Source of the DNA: Spirochaetales bacterium UBA6872
GTDB taxonomy: Bacteria > Spirochaetota > Spirochaetia > Sphaerochaetales > Sphaerochaetaceae
DNA length: 64,000 bases
Assembly: GCA_002452215.1 (NCBI GenBank)
Contig: DKCO01000028.1
Span: forward strand, 1-64,000
Direction of reading: 5' to 3'
Shown here one piece after another: positions 44,454 to 53,931 of the stretch. The notes below the pieces were generated by a model. That model was given only the letters and a program-made list of their open reading frames with translations. It was not told the DNA's origin and did no database searches. Numbering within the stretch: position 1 is the first letter of the stretch; every line of letters begins with the position of its first letter. A program made the translations under genes and the position numbers.

Positions 44454-45632
44454 ATGGGCTGTGTTTTCTTTCATATCGACCTCGATGCGTTCTTTGCCTC
44501 TGTGGAGATTCTGGACAATCCTCAATACAAAGACAAACCTTTGATCATTGGCACTCCAGGACCAAGAAACGTCGCAAGCACATGCTCTTACGAGGCTCGA
44601 AAGTATGGCGTACACTCCGCAATGCCAATGACAACAGCATTAAGGCTATGCCCAAATGCAATTTGCATACCCGGACGATATAGCCGTTATAGCGAAAAAT
44701 CGAAGGAAGTTATGAAAATCATAAAGGATTTCGCGCCAGGTTTTTTGCAAGTTTCCATAGATGAAGCATTCCTTGATTTGACTGGAATGGAAAGGATCTA
44801 CCCTCTTCCAGGAAGAGCTGCAAAGGAATTGAAGAGGAAAATCGCCGAAGAAACAGGACTTACAGTATCAATCGGTGTCGCAACAAGCAGATTCATTGCG
44901 AAGCTTGCATCCGACTACCACAAGCCTGATGGCCTGACAATAGTCCCAAGTGGACGTGAGATGGAGTTTGTAGACAAGGTTGGGCTGAGAAAACTCTGGG
45001 GTGTCGGAAATGCGATGTACGAGGCTTTGGAAAGAAAAGGAATGCAATCGACAGAGACAATCCGCGCTTATACTCTTGATCAGCTCAAGGCAATGATGGG
45101 AGATAAAAGCGGCGAATATCTTTACAGCATTGTCAGAGGAATAGATCCTGGGATTTACCAAGGAGCTAGAAAATCACACTCAATCTCATCCGAGATCACA
45201 TTCTATCCAGATGTATACAGCATCGATGCATTAGACAGCTGTTTATTGGAGATGGCATCGGATCTTTCATTCAGGGCTCTTTCCGAAAAAGTAATTGCAA
45301 GAAGTGTGACATTGAAACTTCGCTATGGTGATTTTACGACTACGACAATACAAGAAACGCCTGATTGCAACCTATACTCATCGGACGATATCCACAAGGT
45401 CGCAAAACGCCTCTTAAGAGTAAAATTCAAAGGACAAGGAATAAGATTGATAGGGCTTGCACTTGGACAGCTTTATAGTGGCGAAGAGCCAGAGCAGAAA
45501 GAACTCTTCTCAGAGGACAAGGAAAAAAGGAGAGCCCTGGAAAAGACTATCCTATCTCTCTCAAGGGATGGAAAGAAAGTAATAAAGGCTGGGCTACTTA
45601 AGAACCAGGTAAATGACGAGAATGAAAGCTAG
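44454..45632 (+). CDS. dinB: DNA polymerase IV
   Basis: A 392-residue Y-family polymerase. FFHIDLDAFFASVE and SIDEAFLDLTG hold the catalytic carboxylates, and CSYEARKYGV is the typical fingers motif. GVGNAMYEALERKG belongs to the thumb, and the little finger domain ends with LIGLALGQLYSG. It carries out error-prone lesion bypass. I start it at 44454 (MGCVFFHID): TATAAT ends seven bases upstream and no ribosome site exists; a longer frame from 44289 runs into the divergent gene. Its 3' end overlaps uppP by 39 bases. Confidence 0.93.
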   Translation: MGCVFFHIDLDAFFASVEILDNPQYKDKPLIIGTPGPRNVASTCSYEARKYGVHSAMPMTTALRLCPNAICIPGRYSRYSEKSKEVMKIIKDFAPGFLQVSIDEAFLDLTGMERIYPLPGRAAKELKRKIAEETGLTVSIGVATSRFIAKLASDYHKPDGLTIVPSGREMEFVDKVGLRKLWGVGNAMYEALERKGMQSTETIRAYTLDQLKAMMGDKSGEYLYSIVRGIDPGIYQGARKSHSISSEITFYPDVYSIDALDSCLLEMASDLSFRALSEKVIARSVTLKLRYGDFTTTTIQETPDCNLYSSDDIHKVAKRLLRVKFKGQGIRLIGLALGQLYSGEEPEQKELFSEDKEKRRALEKTILSLSRDGKKVIKAGLLKNQVNDENES

Positions 45633-46403
45633 GACAATCCTGTAGACTCCAAATCCGACAAAGGAATGCTTTCGCACAAACCCAACAAGCCATTTTATCG
45701 ATAACATAGAGACCAGGAATGATATTGATGTCGCAAAGAGAAGTAGGCTCCACTCTCTTGCCGATACGATTGCAAAGTGCTTCAAAAACCTCAAAAGAGA
45801 TGCCCCTGCCATAACAGGAATCGCCATAAAGAAGCTGAACTTTGCCGACAGCTCCCTAGATAGTCCCAGCACCATTCCACCAAGGATAGTAGAGCCAGAT
45901 CTGGATGTTCCCGGTATTATGGCAAGAGATTGGAAAAGCCCAAGGCAAAATGCCTTTTTGAGGCTCACTTCCTCAACGTTTTCATACTTCACTCTTCTTT
46001 GGGCAAAACCGCTTTTCTCCAAGGCAATATAAAGGATGCCATAGAGTGCAAGAGCCCCTGCAATTACCCATATTGTCGATAGATATGACGAGACAATGTC
46101 ATCAAGAAGGAGGCCGAGAATTGCAGCAGGAATCGATGCAACGATTATCTTCAGCCAAAGAGAAAAGCTCCTGTTTCTTTCTACTCTATCGTGCTTGAGC
46201 GGAAAAAGCTCGTTGAAATAGAGGACAACCACAGCCAAAATAGATCCAAGTTGCACAAGCACAAGAAAAAGGTCCTTGAAATCGCTAGATCCATTTAATC
46301 TGATCAAGTCGTCTACTATCAACAAATGTGCTGTCGATGATATCGGAAGCCACTCCGTAACACCTTGTACTATCCCCAAAACCAGAGCCTTTAAGTATTC
46401 CAT
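45594..46403 (-). CDS. uppP: undecaprenyl-diphosphatase
   Basis: A 269-residue membrane phosphatase of the BacA/UppP family. GIVQGVTEWLPISSTAHL and IPGTSRSGSTILGGM are the two signature motifs forming the active site. About eight hydrophobic segments are present. It recycles the lipid carrier for peptidoglycan synthesis and can confer bacitracin tolerance. Its end overlaps dinB by 39 bases tail to tail. Confidence 0.96.
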   Translation of the reverse strand: MEYLKALVLGIVQGVTEWLPISSTAHLLIVDDLIRLNGSSDFKDLFLVLVQLGSILAVVVLYFNELFPLKHDRVERNRSFSLWLKIIVASIPAAILGLLLDDIVSSYLSTIWVIAGALALYGILYIALEKSGFAQRRVKYENVEEVSLKKAFCLGLFQSLAIIPGTSRSGSTILGGMVLGLSRELSAKFSFFMAIPVMAGASLLRFLKHFAIVSAREWSLLLFATSISFLVSMLSIKWLVGFVRKHSFVGFGVYRIVLAFILVIYLVLK

Positions 46404-46453
46404 AGGCAGAGGATAGCTACAAAAAACAGGCTTTGTCTATAGCAAAACCCTTA

Positions 46454-46482
46454 TTGAGATTGACTGTCTTTGGTGTTAATCT
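46454..46482 (+). promoter_or_regulatory. promoter of trmL
   Basis: TTGAGA, 17 bases, TAATCT, then six bases to the ATG at 46489. No ribosome site is present, so a leaderless transcript starting at the ATG is predicted. Confidence 0.55.
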
Positions 46483-46488
46483 ATCAAT

Positions 46489-46956
46489 ATGTTGAAAGTA
46501 TGCCTTTTCGAGCCCGAGATTCCACAAAACACAGGAAATATTGCAAGGACTTGCGCTGCAACTGGCTCTGAGCTCCATTTGATTCACCCGCTCGGCTTCG
46601 ATATATCCGAAAAAGCTGTAAGGCATGCTGGATTGGATTACTGGAAGGATGTGAAGATCTTTGAATACGAAGATGAGAACGATTTCTTCTCAAAGCATAA
46701 AAACGATACGATGTACTTCTTTTCGTCAAAAGGAAAGCACAACTATTCGACTATCGATTTCTCGAATTCTGGCGATATTTATCTCTGTTTTGGAAGAGAG
46801 TCGACAGGGCTTGGTGAGAAAATAATCGTTGAACACAATGGAAACACAATGCGAATCCCAATGGCAAAAGGCATCAGATGCCTAAATCTTTCGAATTCAG
46901 TTGCAATAGTTGTATATGAGGCGCTAAGGCAGCAAGGCTTTAAAGATCTTCAATAA
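46489..46956 (+). CDS. trmL: tRNA (cytidine/uridine-34 2'-O)-methyltransferase
   Basis: A 155-residue SPOUT methyltransferase. FEPEIPQNTGNIARTCAATG, CFGRESTGL and IPMAKGIRCLNLSNSVAIVVYEALRQ are the three knot motifs of TrmL. It methylates the wobble ribose of tRNA-Leu isoacceptors. It heads a plus-strand run with proC, serS and pncB, 17 bases before proC. Confidence 0.94.
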   Translation: MLKVCLFEPEIPQNTGNIARTCAATGSELHLIHPLGFDISEKAVRHAGLDYWKDVKIFEYEDENDFFSKHKNDTMYFFSSKGKHNYSTIDFSNSGDIYLCFGRESTGLGEKIIVEHNGNTMRIPMAKGIRCLNLSNSVAIVVYEALRQQGFKDLQ

Positions 46957-46973
46957 TTAGACAAGGAGAAGAA

Positions 46974-47762
46974 ATGGATATAACAATAATAGGTGCAGGA
47001 AATATGGGAGGCGCAATAGCCTCGGCCCTATCTGAAAATGAGAATTACAATGTTTCCATATATGACAAGAATATAGAAGCATCCAATAAGACAGCTCAAG
47101 GGAAAAAGATTAATGCAATTGGCTCTTTTGACGAAATCGAGGCAAAAGATATCGTTTTGATTGCACTAAAGCCTCAAGTTCTACCCTCAATGTACGCAAA
47201 GCTAAGTCAATTGAAGCCAAAGATGTTCATCTCTATCGCTGCTGGAGTATCATTGCAAACACTAGAGAAAAACATATCAGATGCGATTCCTATTGTAAGA
47301 TTTATGCCAAATATCGCAGCAAAGACGAAAAAAGCTGTCACAGCTGTAGCAACAAATGACAATGTCGATGACAAATGCAAGAAAATCGCTATGGACGTAG
47401 CCTCTTCTTTCGGTTCGGCATTCGAGCTTAATGAGAAGCTTTTCCCAGCCTTCATTGGAATCTCTGGTTCAGCAATTGCATATGTTTTCGAGTTCATGCA
47501 CCAGATTGCGATGGGCGGTGTAAGAGAAGGAATACCATACAAAAATGCACTAGATATCGCAAGAGATACACTTATCAGCGCGGCATCGCTTCAAAAAGAG
47601 AGCAACCTTAGTGCAATTGAGCTTGAGACTATGGTATGCTCAGCAGGAGGAACAACAATCGAAGGGATAAAGGCCTTGGATGACGGCTCGTTCGCAAAGA
47701 CAGTAATAAATGCTGTTTCAGCCGCAGCTGAAAGATCAAGAGAGCTAGAAAAAAACGCTTAA
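46974..47762 (+). CDS. proC: pyrroline-5-carboxylate reductase
   Basis: A 262-residue enzyme catalysing the last step of proline synthesis. ITIIGAGNMGGAIASAL is the NADPH fold, VRFMPNIAAKTKKAVTAV the substrate loop, and AGGTTIEGIKALDDGSF the C-terminal signature. AAGGAGAAG precedes the ATG. proB and proA lie 4-6 kb away on the other strand, so this region encodes the whole glutamate-to-proline route. Confidence 0.95.
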   Translation: MDITIIGAGNMGGAIASALSENENYNVSIYDKNIEASNKTAQGKKINAIGSFDEIEAKDIVLIALKPQVLPSMYAKLSQLKPKMFISIAAGVSLQTLEKNISDAIPIVRFMPNIAAKTKKAVTAVATNDNVDDKCKKIAMDVASSFGSAFELNEKLFPAFIGISGSAIAYVFEFMHQIAMGGVREGIPYKNALDIARDTLISAASLQKESNLSAIELETMVCSAGGTTIEGIKALDDGSFAKTVINAVSAAAERSRELEKNA

Positions 47763-47777
47763 GCAAGGGAGAGAAGT

Positions 47778-49052
47778 ATGATAGATATCAAAGAATTGAA
47801 ATCCAGGAGAGACGAGATTGCAAACAACATAAAGAATCGCTATATGAATGTCGATTTGGATGCAATCATCAAAGACCAGGAAGAGCGTGCATCGATTCTC
47901 GTTGAAGTAGACAAATTGAGAGCAAAACGAAATGAGAACGCCCAAAAGATGAAGCAAAAACTCGACCAGAATACAAGAGCACAGCTTATTGAGGAAGGAA
48001 AGAAAGTCAAGTCAGAGCTTGCATCTCTTGAGGAGAAGCTCTCAGAGATCGAGAAGAAATTTGCAGAAGAAGTACGAACCATTCCAAACTATGCCTCCCC
48101 TGAAGCTCCTATAGGAAAGGAAGACAAGGACAACCTTGCAATAAAATTCGTAGGAGAGCCCAAGCATTTTCAATTCAAAGCAAAAGACCATGTTCAGCTG
48201 GGAGAGGCTTTGGATATCCTGGACTTCGATAAAGGTGCAAAAGTATCAGGTCAAAAGTTCTACTACATAAAGAAGAAAGGCGTTATTTTGCAAATGGCAC
48301 TCGAGCGATATGCAATGGATATAGTAGTAAAACATGGCTTTACACCATTTATAACGCCGGATGTTGCCAAGGAAGAGATATTGAATGGAATTGGATTCAA
48401 TCCAAGGGGAGCAGAATCCAATATCTACACTATCGAAGGTACTGGAACATGCCTTGTTGGGACAGCAGAGATCACTCTTGGAGGCTATTACTCAGATACA
48501 ATCCTTGAGAAAAAGGATCTTCCAATAAAGATGACAGGGCTTTCACATTGCTTCAGGAGAGAAGCTGGCGGAGCTGGCCAATACTCAAAAGGTCTTTACA
48601 GAGTGCATCAATTCTCAAAGCTGGAGATGTTCATCTATTGCCTTCCTGAAGAGTCGGAAGAATTCCACAAACAAATCCTGTCGATAGAAGAAGAGATCTT
48701 CTCAGGACTTGGACTGCCATATAGAATCGTAGATACAGCAACTGGAGATCTTGGTGCGCCTGCATACAGAAAGTTCGATATAGAGGCATGGATGCCAGGA
48801 CGAGGCGATGACGGCGAGTATGGTGAAGTCACAAGTACATCGAATTGCACAGACTACCAAGCAAGAAGCTTGAACATAAGATTCAGGGATGATGATGGAA
48901 AACTGAAGTTCGTGCACATGCTCAATGGAACAGCTGTAGCTCTATCTAGAGCGATTGTTGCAATCTTGGAGAACTATCAAAACGAGGATGGATCTGTTTC
49001 CATTCCTAATGCACTTATTCCATACTGTGGCTTTGACAGGATTGAAAAATGA
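47778..49052 (+). CDS. serS: serine--tRNA ligase
   Basis: A 424-residue class II synthetase. The N-terminal coiled-coil tRNA-binding arm covers about residues 25-100 (ILVEVDKLRAKRNENAQKM). GLSHCFRREAGGAG is motif 2 and NGTAVALSRAIVAILE motif 3. GGGAG precedes the ATG, 15 bases after proC. It ends overlapping pncB by four bases. Confidence 0.96.
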   Translation: MIDIKELKSRRDEIANNIKNRYMNVDLDAIIKDQEERASILVEVDKLRAKRNENAQKMKQKLDQNTRAQLIEEGKKVKSELASLEEKLSEIEKKFAEEVRTIPNYASPEAPIGKEDKDNLAIKFVGEPKHFQFKAKDHVQLGEALDILDFDKGAKVSGQKFYYIKKKGVILQMALERYAMDIVVKHGFTPFITPDVAKEEILNGIGFNPRGAESNIYTIEGTGTCLVGTAEITLGGYYSDTILEKKDLPIKMTGLSHCFRREAGGAGQYSKGLYRVHQFSKLEMFIYCLPEESEEFHKQILSIEEEIFSGLGLPYRIVDTATGDLGAPAYRKFDIEAWMPGRGDDGEYGEVTSTSNCTDYQARSLNIRFRDDDGKLKFVHMLNGTAVALSRAIVAILENYQNEDGSVSIPNALIPYCGFDRIEK

Positions 49053-50494
49053 CTAGCGCACTCATAACAGATTTCTACGAGCTGACGATGATGCAAGGCT
49101 ATTTCTTGCAGCATCACAACCCTAGAGTCGTATTCGACATGTTCTACAGAAACAACCCGTTTCAAGGTGGATACACGATTTTCACTGGAATCGAAGAGGT
49201 TTTGGACAAACTCGAAAACCTTAGGTTCTCTAGTGGTGATATCGAATACTTGAGGGACTTGAATCTATTTGATCCGTCATTTATCGACTATCTTTCAAAC
49301 TATCGCTTCTCAGGAGATGTGTATGCATTCGATGAAGGAACGCCAGCTTTTCCCGGAGAGCCATTGATAAGAGTAGAGACAACGCTTTTGGATGCACAAT
49401 TAATCGAATCACTTTTGCTAAATACGATTAATTTCCAAACTCTTATAGCAACAAAAGCAAACAGGATGGTACTTGCTACGAAGGGACATGGTGCGATAAT
49501 GGAATTCGGACTGAGGCGTGCGCAAGGTGAAAACGGCGCCCATGCTGCATCTAGAGCATCCTTTATTGGAGGAACAAAATCGACATCAAATACCTATGCT
49601 GGCAAAGAATACAATATTCCTGTCGCTGGAACTATGGCTCACTCTTGGATAATGAGCTTCGATTCCGAGATTGAGGCCTTCCGAAATTTTGCAACACTCT
49701 ATCCAGACAATTGTATTTTCTTGATAGACACATATGACACATTGGGCTCAGGAATAGATGCTGCGATAGAAGTCGGGCTTGAGATGAAGAAGAAAGGCAA
49801 AAGAATCGGCGTAAGAATTGATTCTGGAGACTTGAACTATCTTACTAAAGCAATTAGGGAGAGGCTTGATTCATCAGGCCTTGAGGATGCAACAATATGC
49901 GTCTCAAACGACCTGACAGAGGAAATAATCCTCAACCTTGTAAACGATGGAGCTCCAATTGACAGCTGGGGAATCGGGACACACTTGGTAACTGGCGGCA
50001 CGCAATCATCCCTAAATGGCGTATACAAGCTTGCCGCAAAGGAGCATGAAGGTTCATTTATACCAACATTGAAGGTTTCCAACAGCTATGAGAAAACAAC
50101 AAATCCTGGGATAAAACAAGTATATAGGTTCTTTGACAGGTCCTCCTCTGCACTTGCCGATTTGATTGTCCTCGATGAAGAGGAGCTTGAATGCGGAAAC
50201 GACTACACATTCTATCATCCATTCTCTACGCAAGACTTCTTTGTTATGAAGAAATCGAGCTATTGCTCAATAAAGCCACTTTTGACAAAGAAGCTTGAAA
50301 ATGGGAAGAGATTATATGAAAAACCCAGCTTGAAGGAGATACAATCGAGATCTGCGGAGCTTCTTAGCCACTTCGACAAGTCTTACAAAAGGCAGATAAA
50401 CCCGCATATCTACAAAGTGTCCCTTTCCGAGAAGCTCAGGAACCTGAAAACAAAGCTGATTGTCGAGACAAAGAAGAAAGAAAACCAAATATAG
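49049..50494 (+). CDS. pncB: nicotinate phosphoribosyltransferase
   Basis: A 481-residue NAPRTase for NAD salvage. TDFYELTMMQGYF is the N-terminal signature, EFGLRRAQGENGAHAASRAS carries the active-site His/Arg region, and RIDSGDL with WGIGTHLVTGG bind phosphoribose. It starts in an ATGA overlap with serS, so it is translationally coupled to it. A stem-loop follows before the convergent gene. Confidence 0.94.
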   Translation: MTSALITDFYELTMMQGYFLQHHNPRVVFDMFYRNNPFQGGYTIFTGIEEVLDKLENLRFSSGDIEYLRDLNLFDPSFIDYLSNYRFSGDVYAFDEGTPAFPGEPLIRVETTLLDAQLIESLLLNTINFQTLIATKANRMVLATKGHGAIMEFGLRRAQGENGAHAASRASFIGGTKSTSNTYAGKEYNIPVAGTMAHSWIMSFDSEIEAFRNFATLYPDNCIFLIDTYDTLGSGIDAAIEVGLEMKKKGKRIGVRIDSGDLNYLTKAIRERLDSSGLEDATICVSNDLTEEIILNLVNDGAPIDSWGIGTHLVTGGTQSSLNGVYKLAAKEHEGSFIPTLKVSNSYEKTTNPGIKQVYRFFDRSSSALADLIVLDEEELECGNDYTFYHPFSTQDFFVMKKSSYCSIKPLLTKKLENGKRLYEKPSLKEIQSRSAELLSHFDKSYKRQINPHIYKVSLSEKLRNLKTKLIVETKKKENQI

Positions 50495-50500
50495 CATACT

Positions 50501-50537
50501 CTCCTCATTGTCTTCGAGAACATGAGTCAGTGAGGAG
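50501..50537. terminator. stem-loop between convergent genes
   Basis: CTCCTCATTG (50501-50510) and CAGTGAGGAG (50528-50537) form a ten-position stem with one mismatch, seven bases after the pncB stop. T tracts are weak on both sides, so it may be an inefficient bidirectional terminator. Confidence 0.55.
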
Positions 50538-50547
50538 CATTTGTGTA

Positions 50548-51471
50548 CTAACTCCAATTTTCCATCAATGTCTTGAAGTCTGTCTTTTGCAAATTGATGA
50601 GTTTCTTCTTCACTTCATCATTGAATACTTTCTTATCGACATATGGCTTCCATTTCTCAGCTACATTCTTGCCAGCGATTTTACGTATAGAAAGAGCCTT
50701 TGTATAAAAACGATTCATGCCATAGCATTCGCTTCTGTCTTCTATTATCGTGATTCTTTGCGGAAACAAGATTGCCAATGCTCTTGTCGTGACGATTGAA
50801 TAGCCCATCAAATAGCATCTGAGGCCATAATCCAATGCTTGAAAGTATTCTCCCGCAATCTCTGTGTCATATTCCCTTAGCCTCTGGAAAAGCGCTCTAT
50901 CATAAAGCCCTATCTCCATCAATGGATAAAGATTGTTCGTGCACTTGTCTGTCAAAAATACCGGATCTGTTTGGTTCTCGGGCAAGAAGGACAAAGGATC
51001 GACATCCTTTCCTCTTAAATGCGGGACTCGGATGCTAGGAAGCACTTTTCCATCAGATGAGAGCATGACAGGCGTAATCATGGCTGGATGGTTCTTCTCC
51101 CCCATTATAGACATAAGCTGACTGCCATCAAACGAAATAAGAGCACAATCTGTCCTTACAACAAGAAAATATGTAGCATAGCATTGGTCAGCAAACGAGT
51201 TTATATACTCCCCTGATGTTGTTGCATTCTTGAATATAATGAAAGTGACTTCAGGATATTTCGATGTTATATCATCTTTCTCGATTGCATCTTCCGTTGT
51301 CATGACATGAATCGAGTTGTTCATATTCTCAAGATACCACTCGATAGCTTCCACAAGCTCTTCTCTCGACCCCAGATCCAAGATGCCAATAGAAAGCTGT
51401 TGTTGCCTGTAAAGAGAAGACAACCTAAGTCCCAAATCCTGCTTGCGATATACAATCCTATACGTGCTCAT
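50548..51471 (-). CDS. putative glycosyltransferase-like protein
   Basis: A 307-residue protein with a nucleotide-sugar transferase-like layout. Strands alternate with helices (SIGILDLGSREELVEAIEWYL, VTFIIFKNATTSGEYINSFAD), then comes FLVVRTDCALISFDG in the position of a DxD-type motif and a conserved-looking middle (RALFQRLREYDTEIAGEYFQALDYGLRCYLMG). I assign only a weak family-2-like call; similar proteins are seen in spirochaetes beside housekeeping genes. It overlaps the proB end by 14 bases and so belongs to the proA-proB transcript. Confidence 0.5.
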   Translation of the reverse strand: MSTYRIVYRKQDLGLRLSSLYRQQQLSIGILDLGSREELVEAIEWYLENMNNSIHVMTTEDAIEKDDITSKYPEVTFIIFKNATTSGEYINSFADQCYATYFLVVRTDCALISFDGSQLMSIMGEKNHPAMITPVMLSSDGKVLPSIRVPHLRGKDVDPLSFLPENQTDPVFLTDKCTNNLYPLMEIGLYDRALFQRLREYDTEIAGEYFQALDYGLRCYLMGYSIVTTRALAILFPQRITIIEDRSECYGMNRFYTKALSIRKIAGKNVAEKWKPYVDKKVFNDEVKKKLINLQKTDFKTLMENWS

Positions 51472-52582
51472 CCCCTACCACCACAATATCGTCTGGGCGA
51501 AAAATAACATCTTTCTTCCCATATCCAAGCAAAGCCTCGATATCGGAGCTCTTATGTCCTTGGATGATTGTCAAATCAGTTGAATTGAAGTAAGGCACAG
51601 CTTTTAAAAACACTTTGCCATCAGTTGTAGCGACATCTACAACATCCCCCTCGGAAAAAACTCCATCAATATGCTTTATTCCAGAAGGAAGAAGGCTTTT
51701 ATGTGCCAAAAGTGCCTTTTTCGCCCCATCATCGACAATTATTTTCCCAACAGCTGGAGTGTTGAGAATCCACCTCTCACGCTGTTTCAATCTCTCTTCT
51801 GGGAATATATACGACCCCAGCTCCTCTCCATCGACAATTCGAACAAGAGCATTTTTCTCATATCCTGATGCGATTATGGTGCCACAACCACCCTTTTGAG
51901 CGATCTGAGCCGCAAGGAGCTTTGTCTTCATTCCTCCTGTTGAGAAAATATTCCCAGCACCTTTGGCAAACGAGAATATTTCGTTTGTAAGCTCAGGAAT
52001 ATTCTTTATCATCACAGCATCCTTCTCTTTTCTCGGATTGCCTGTATATAATCCATCTATATCTGTCAACAAAATCAAAAGATCTGCATCTATCTTCGAT
52101 GCGACAAGCGCTGACATTCTATCATTGTCTCCCAAAACATTGCCTATTTCGGCTGTGGAGACAACATCGTTTTCATTGAAAATCGGAACAACTCCCAATG
52201 CAAGCAGTGTCGATACTGTCGTCCTAAGGTTTTTATAGCTGGTCCGATTGGAAAGAACGCTTCTCGTGATCAATACTTGAGAGCAAATCATATTGTGCTT
52301 TGAGAACTCTTCTTGGTAAGCTGCCATCAATATAGGCTGTCCAATAGATGCGCAAGCTTGCCTCATCGCAATATAAACAACAGGGCTATTATGCTTCAGG
52401 GCTTTTGCACCAAGCCATACAGCTCCTGAGGAGACAAGGATCACTTGATGTCCTTTGTCTCTTATCGCCACTATTTGCGAAACAATATCCTTGATACGAT
52501 CTTTGTTGATCCCTTCGTTGTTTGTCAAAAGATTGGTGCCGACTTTTATCACTATTCTTCTTGTTTTCGAGAAATCACGCAT
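51458..52582 (-). CDS. proB: glutamate 5-kinase with PUA domain
   Basis: A 374-residue kinase, the first step of proline synthesis. RRIVIKVGTNLLTN, ILVSSGAVWLGAK, FNENDVVSTAE and LLTDIDGLYTGNPRKE are amino-acid-kinase motifs. Residues from about 280 form the PUA domain (VGKIIVDDGAKKALLAHKS, GVFSEGDVVDV). AAGGAG lies eight bases before the ATG, which overlaps the proA stop by one base (TGATG). Confidence 0.95.
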   Translation of the reverse strand: MRDFSKTRRIVIKVGTNLLTNNEGINKDRIKDIVSQIVAIRDKGHQVILVSSGAVWLGAKALKHNSPVVYIAMRQACASIGQPILMAAYQEEFSKHNMICSQVLITRSVLSNRTSYKNLRTTVSTLLALGVVPIFNENDVVSTAEIGNVLGDNDRMSALVASKIDADLLILLTDIDGLYTGNPRKEKDAVMIKNIPELTNEIFSFAKGAGNIFSTGGMKTKLLAAQIAQKGGCGTIIASGYEKNALVRIVDGEELGSYIFPEERLKQRERWILNTPAVGKIIVDDGAKKALLAHKSLLPSGIKHIDGVFSEGDVVDVATTDGKVFLKAVPYFNSTDLTIIQGHKSSDIEALLGYGKKDVIFRPDDIVVVGDEHV

Positions 52583-53874
52583 CAGATCAACTCCTTGTGC
52601 TTGAAGCTCTTTGAATTCTTGCCACTGTATTCAGCTACTGTCTCGCCATGCCCAATCAAGAGCCACTTGGTCGTAGTAAGGCCATCCAGCCCAACCGGTC
52701 CCCTTGCATGGAGTTTTGATGTTGATATTCCAACTTCAGCACCAAGGCCAAATCTAAATCCATCAGCAAAACGTGTAGAGCAATTCGAAAACACATCTGC
52801 ACTATCGACTTCAGAGAAGAACTTATCGCGATTCTTCTCATCCGAAGTTATAATTGCATCTGTATGATGCGAGCCATGGATTGAAATATGCTCTATCGCT
52901 TGATCTATTGAGTCTACGATCTTCATCGCGCACTCAAGTGCAAGATACTCGCTATCCCAATCGCTATCATTGGCTGGAATGCATTCTATCAACTCTTGCA
53001 CTCTTTGATCTCCATGTATGATGACTTTTTCTTTGTCGAAAGCTTTTTTCAGCCTAGGAATAAATGACTTTGCTACCTTGCTGTGCACAAGAAAGGTCTC
53101 TGTTGCATTGCAAGCAGCTGGATATTGCACCTTTGCATCTATACAAACATCCAAAGCAAGGTCAAGATCCGCACTCTCGTCGACGTATGTCGAGCATATG
53201 CCATCGGCATGTCCCATAACAGGAATATGCGTATTGTCCATCACAAAGCGAACAAAAGCATTGGATCCTCGAGGAATCAGCAAATCTACATCTCCCTCTG
53301 CCTTCAAGAGAGTATTCACATCCTCATGGGACTCAATTGCAAGAATCCAATCAGAGCCTATTGGAGTCTTTTCAGTTGCGTCCTTTATGACTTTTACAAG
53401 CGCTCTGTTTGAATAAGTGGCTTCCTTTCCACCCTTTAGAATTATGCCATTTCCAGATCTAAGCGCTAATCCAGCAATTTGCACAAGGGCATCTGGACGG
53501 GACTCGAAGATCATTGCGATAACACCTAAAGGGTATGTCCTCTTCTCCAAGATGAAATTATCATCAAGCTCTCTTTTCTCTTTTGCTTTTCCTATCGGAT
53601 CTGGGAGGTTTTGAAGCTCTTTCAGCCCCTTTGTCACGGAAGAAAGTTTGTCATCAGAGAACACAAGCCGATGATATAGAGACTCTTTGATACCATTTTC
53701 CAAAGCAAGATCGAGATCCTTTTTGTTCTGGGCAAAAAGAAAATCCTTTTTATCCTCTAGCGCTCTTGCAATAGTCCCAAGCACATCTCGTCTGACATCA
53801 TCAGATGAAATGGCCAGATTTTTTGAAGCTTTTCTTACCTGCTTGATTCTTGAAAGAAGACACATGTTTTCCAT
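52582..53874 (-). CDS. proA: glutamate-5-semialdehyde dehydrogenase
   Basis: A 430-residue enzyme, the second step of proline synthesis. PLGVIAMIFESRPDALVQIAG, GNGIILKGGKEA, VQYPAACNATETFLVHS (catalytic Cys) and FCxTRFADGF-like NCSTRFADGFRFGLGAEVGIST are clear. No ribosome site exists; TAGTCT ends six bases before the ATG with TTGTAG 17 bases further up, so a leaderless mRNA is likely. It is first in proA-proB-glycosyltransferase-like. Confidence 0.95.
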   Translation of the reverse strand: MENMCLLSRIKQVRKASKNLAISSDDVRRDVLGTIARALEDKKDFLFAQNKKDLDLALENGIKESLYHRLVFSDDKLSSVTKGLKELQNLPDPIGKAKEKRELDDNFILEKRTYPLGVIAMIFESRPDALVQIAGLALRSGNGIILKGGKEATYSNRALVKVIKDATEKTPIGSDWILAIESHEDVNTLLKAEGDVDLLIPRGSNAFVRFVMDNTHIPVMGHADGICSTYVDESADLDLALDVCIDAKVQYPAACNATETFLVHSKVAKSFIPRLKKAFDKEKVIIHGDQRVQELIECIPANDSDWDSEYLALECAMKIVDSIDQAIEHISIHGSHHTDAIITSDEKNRDKFFSEVDSADVFSNCSTRFADGFRFGLGAEVGISTSKLHARGPVGLDGLTTTKWLLIGHGETVAEYSGKNSKSFKHKELI

Positions 53875-53880
53875 AACAAA

Positions 53881-53909
53881 AGACTAGCAGAAAAGCCATG
53901 ATTCTACAA
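53881..53909 (-). promoter_or_regulatory. promoter of proA
   Basis: On the minus strand TTGTAG (53909-53904), 17 bases, TAGTCT (53886-53881), then six bases to the ATG at 53874. Confidence 0.5.
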
Positions 53910-53931
53910 TGTTGCATAGCCAATTTCGAAT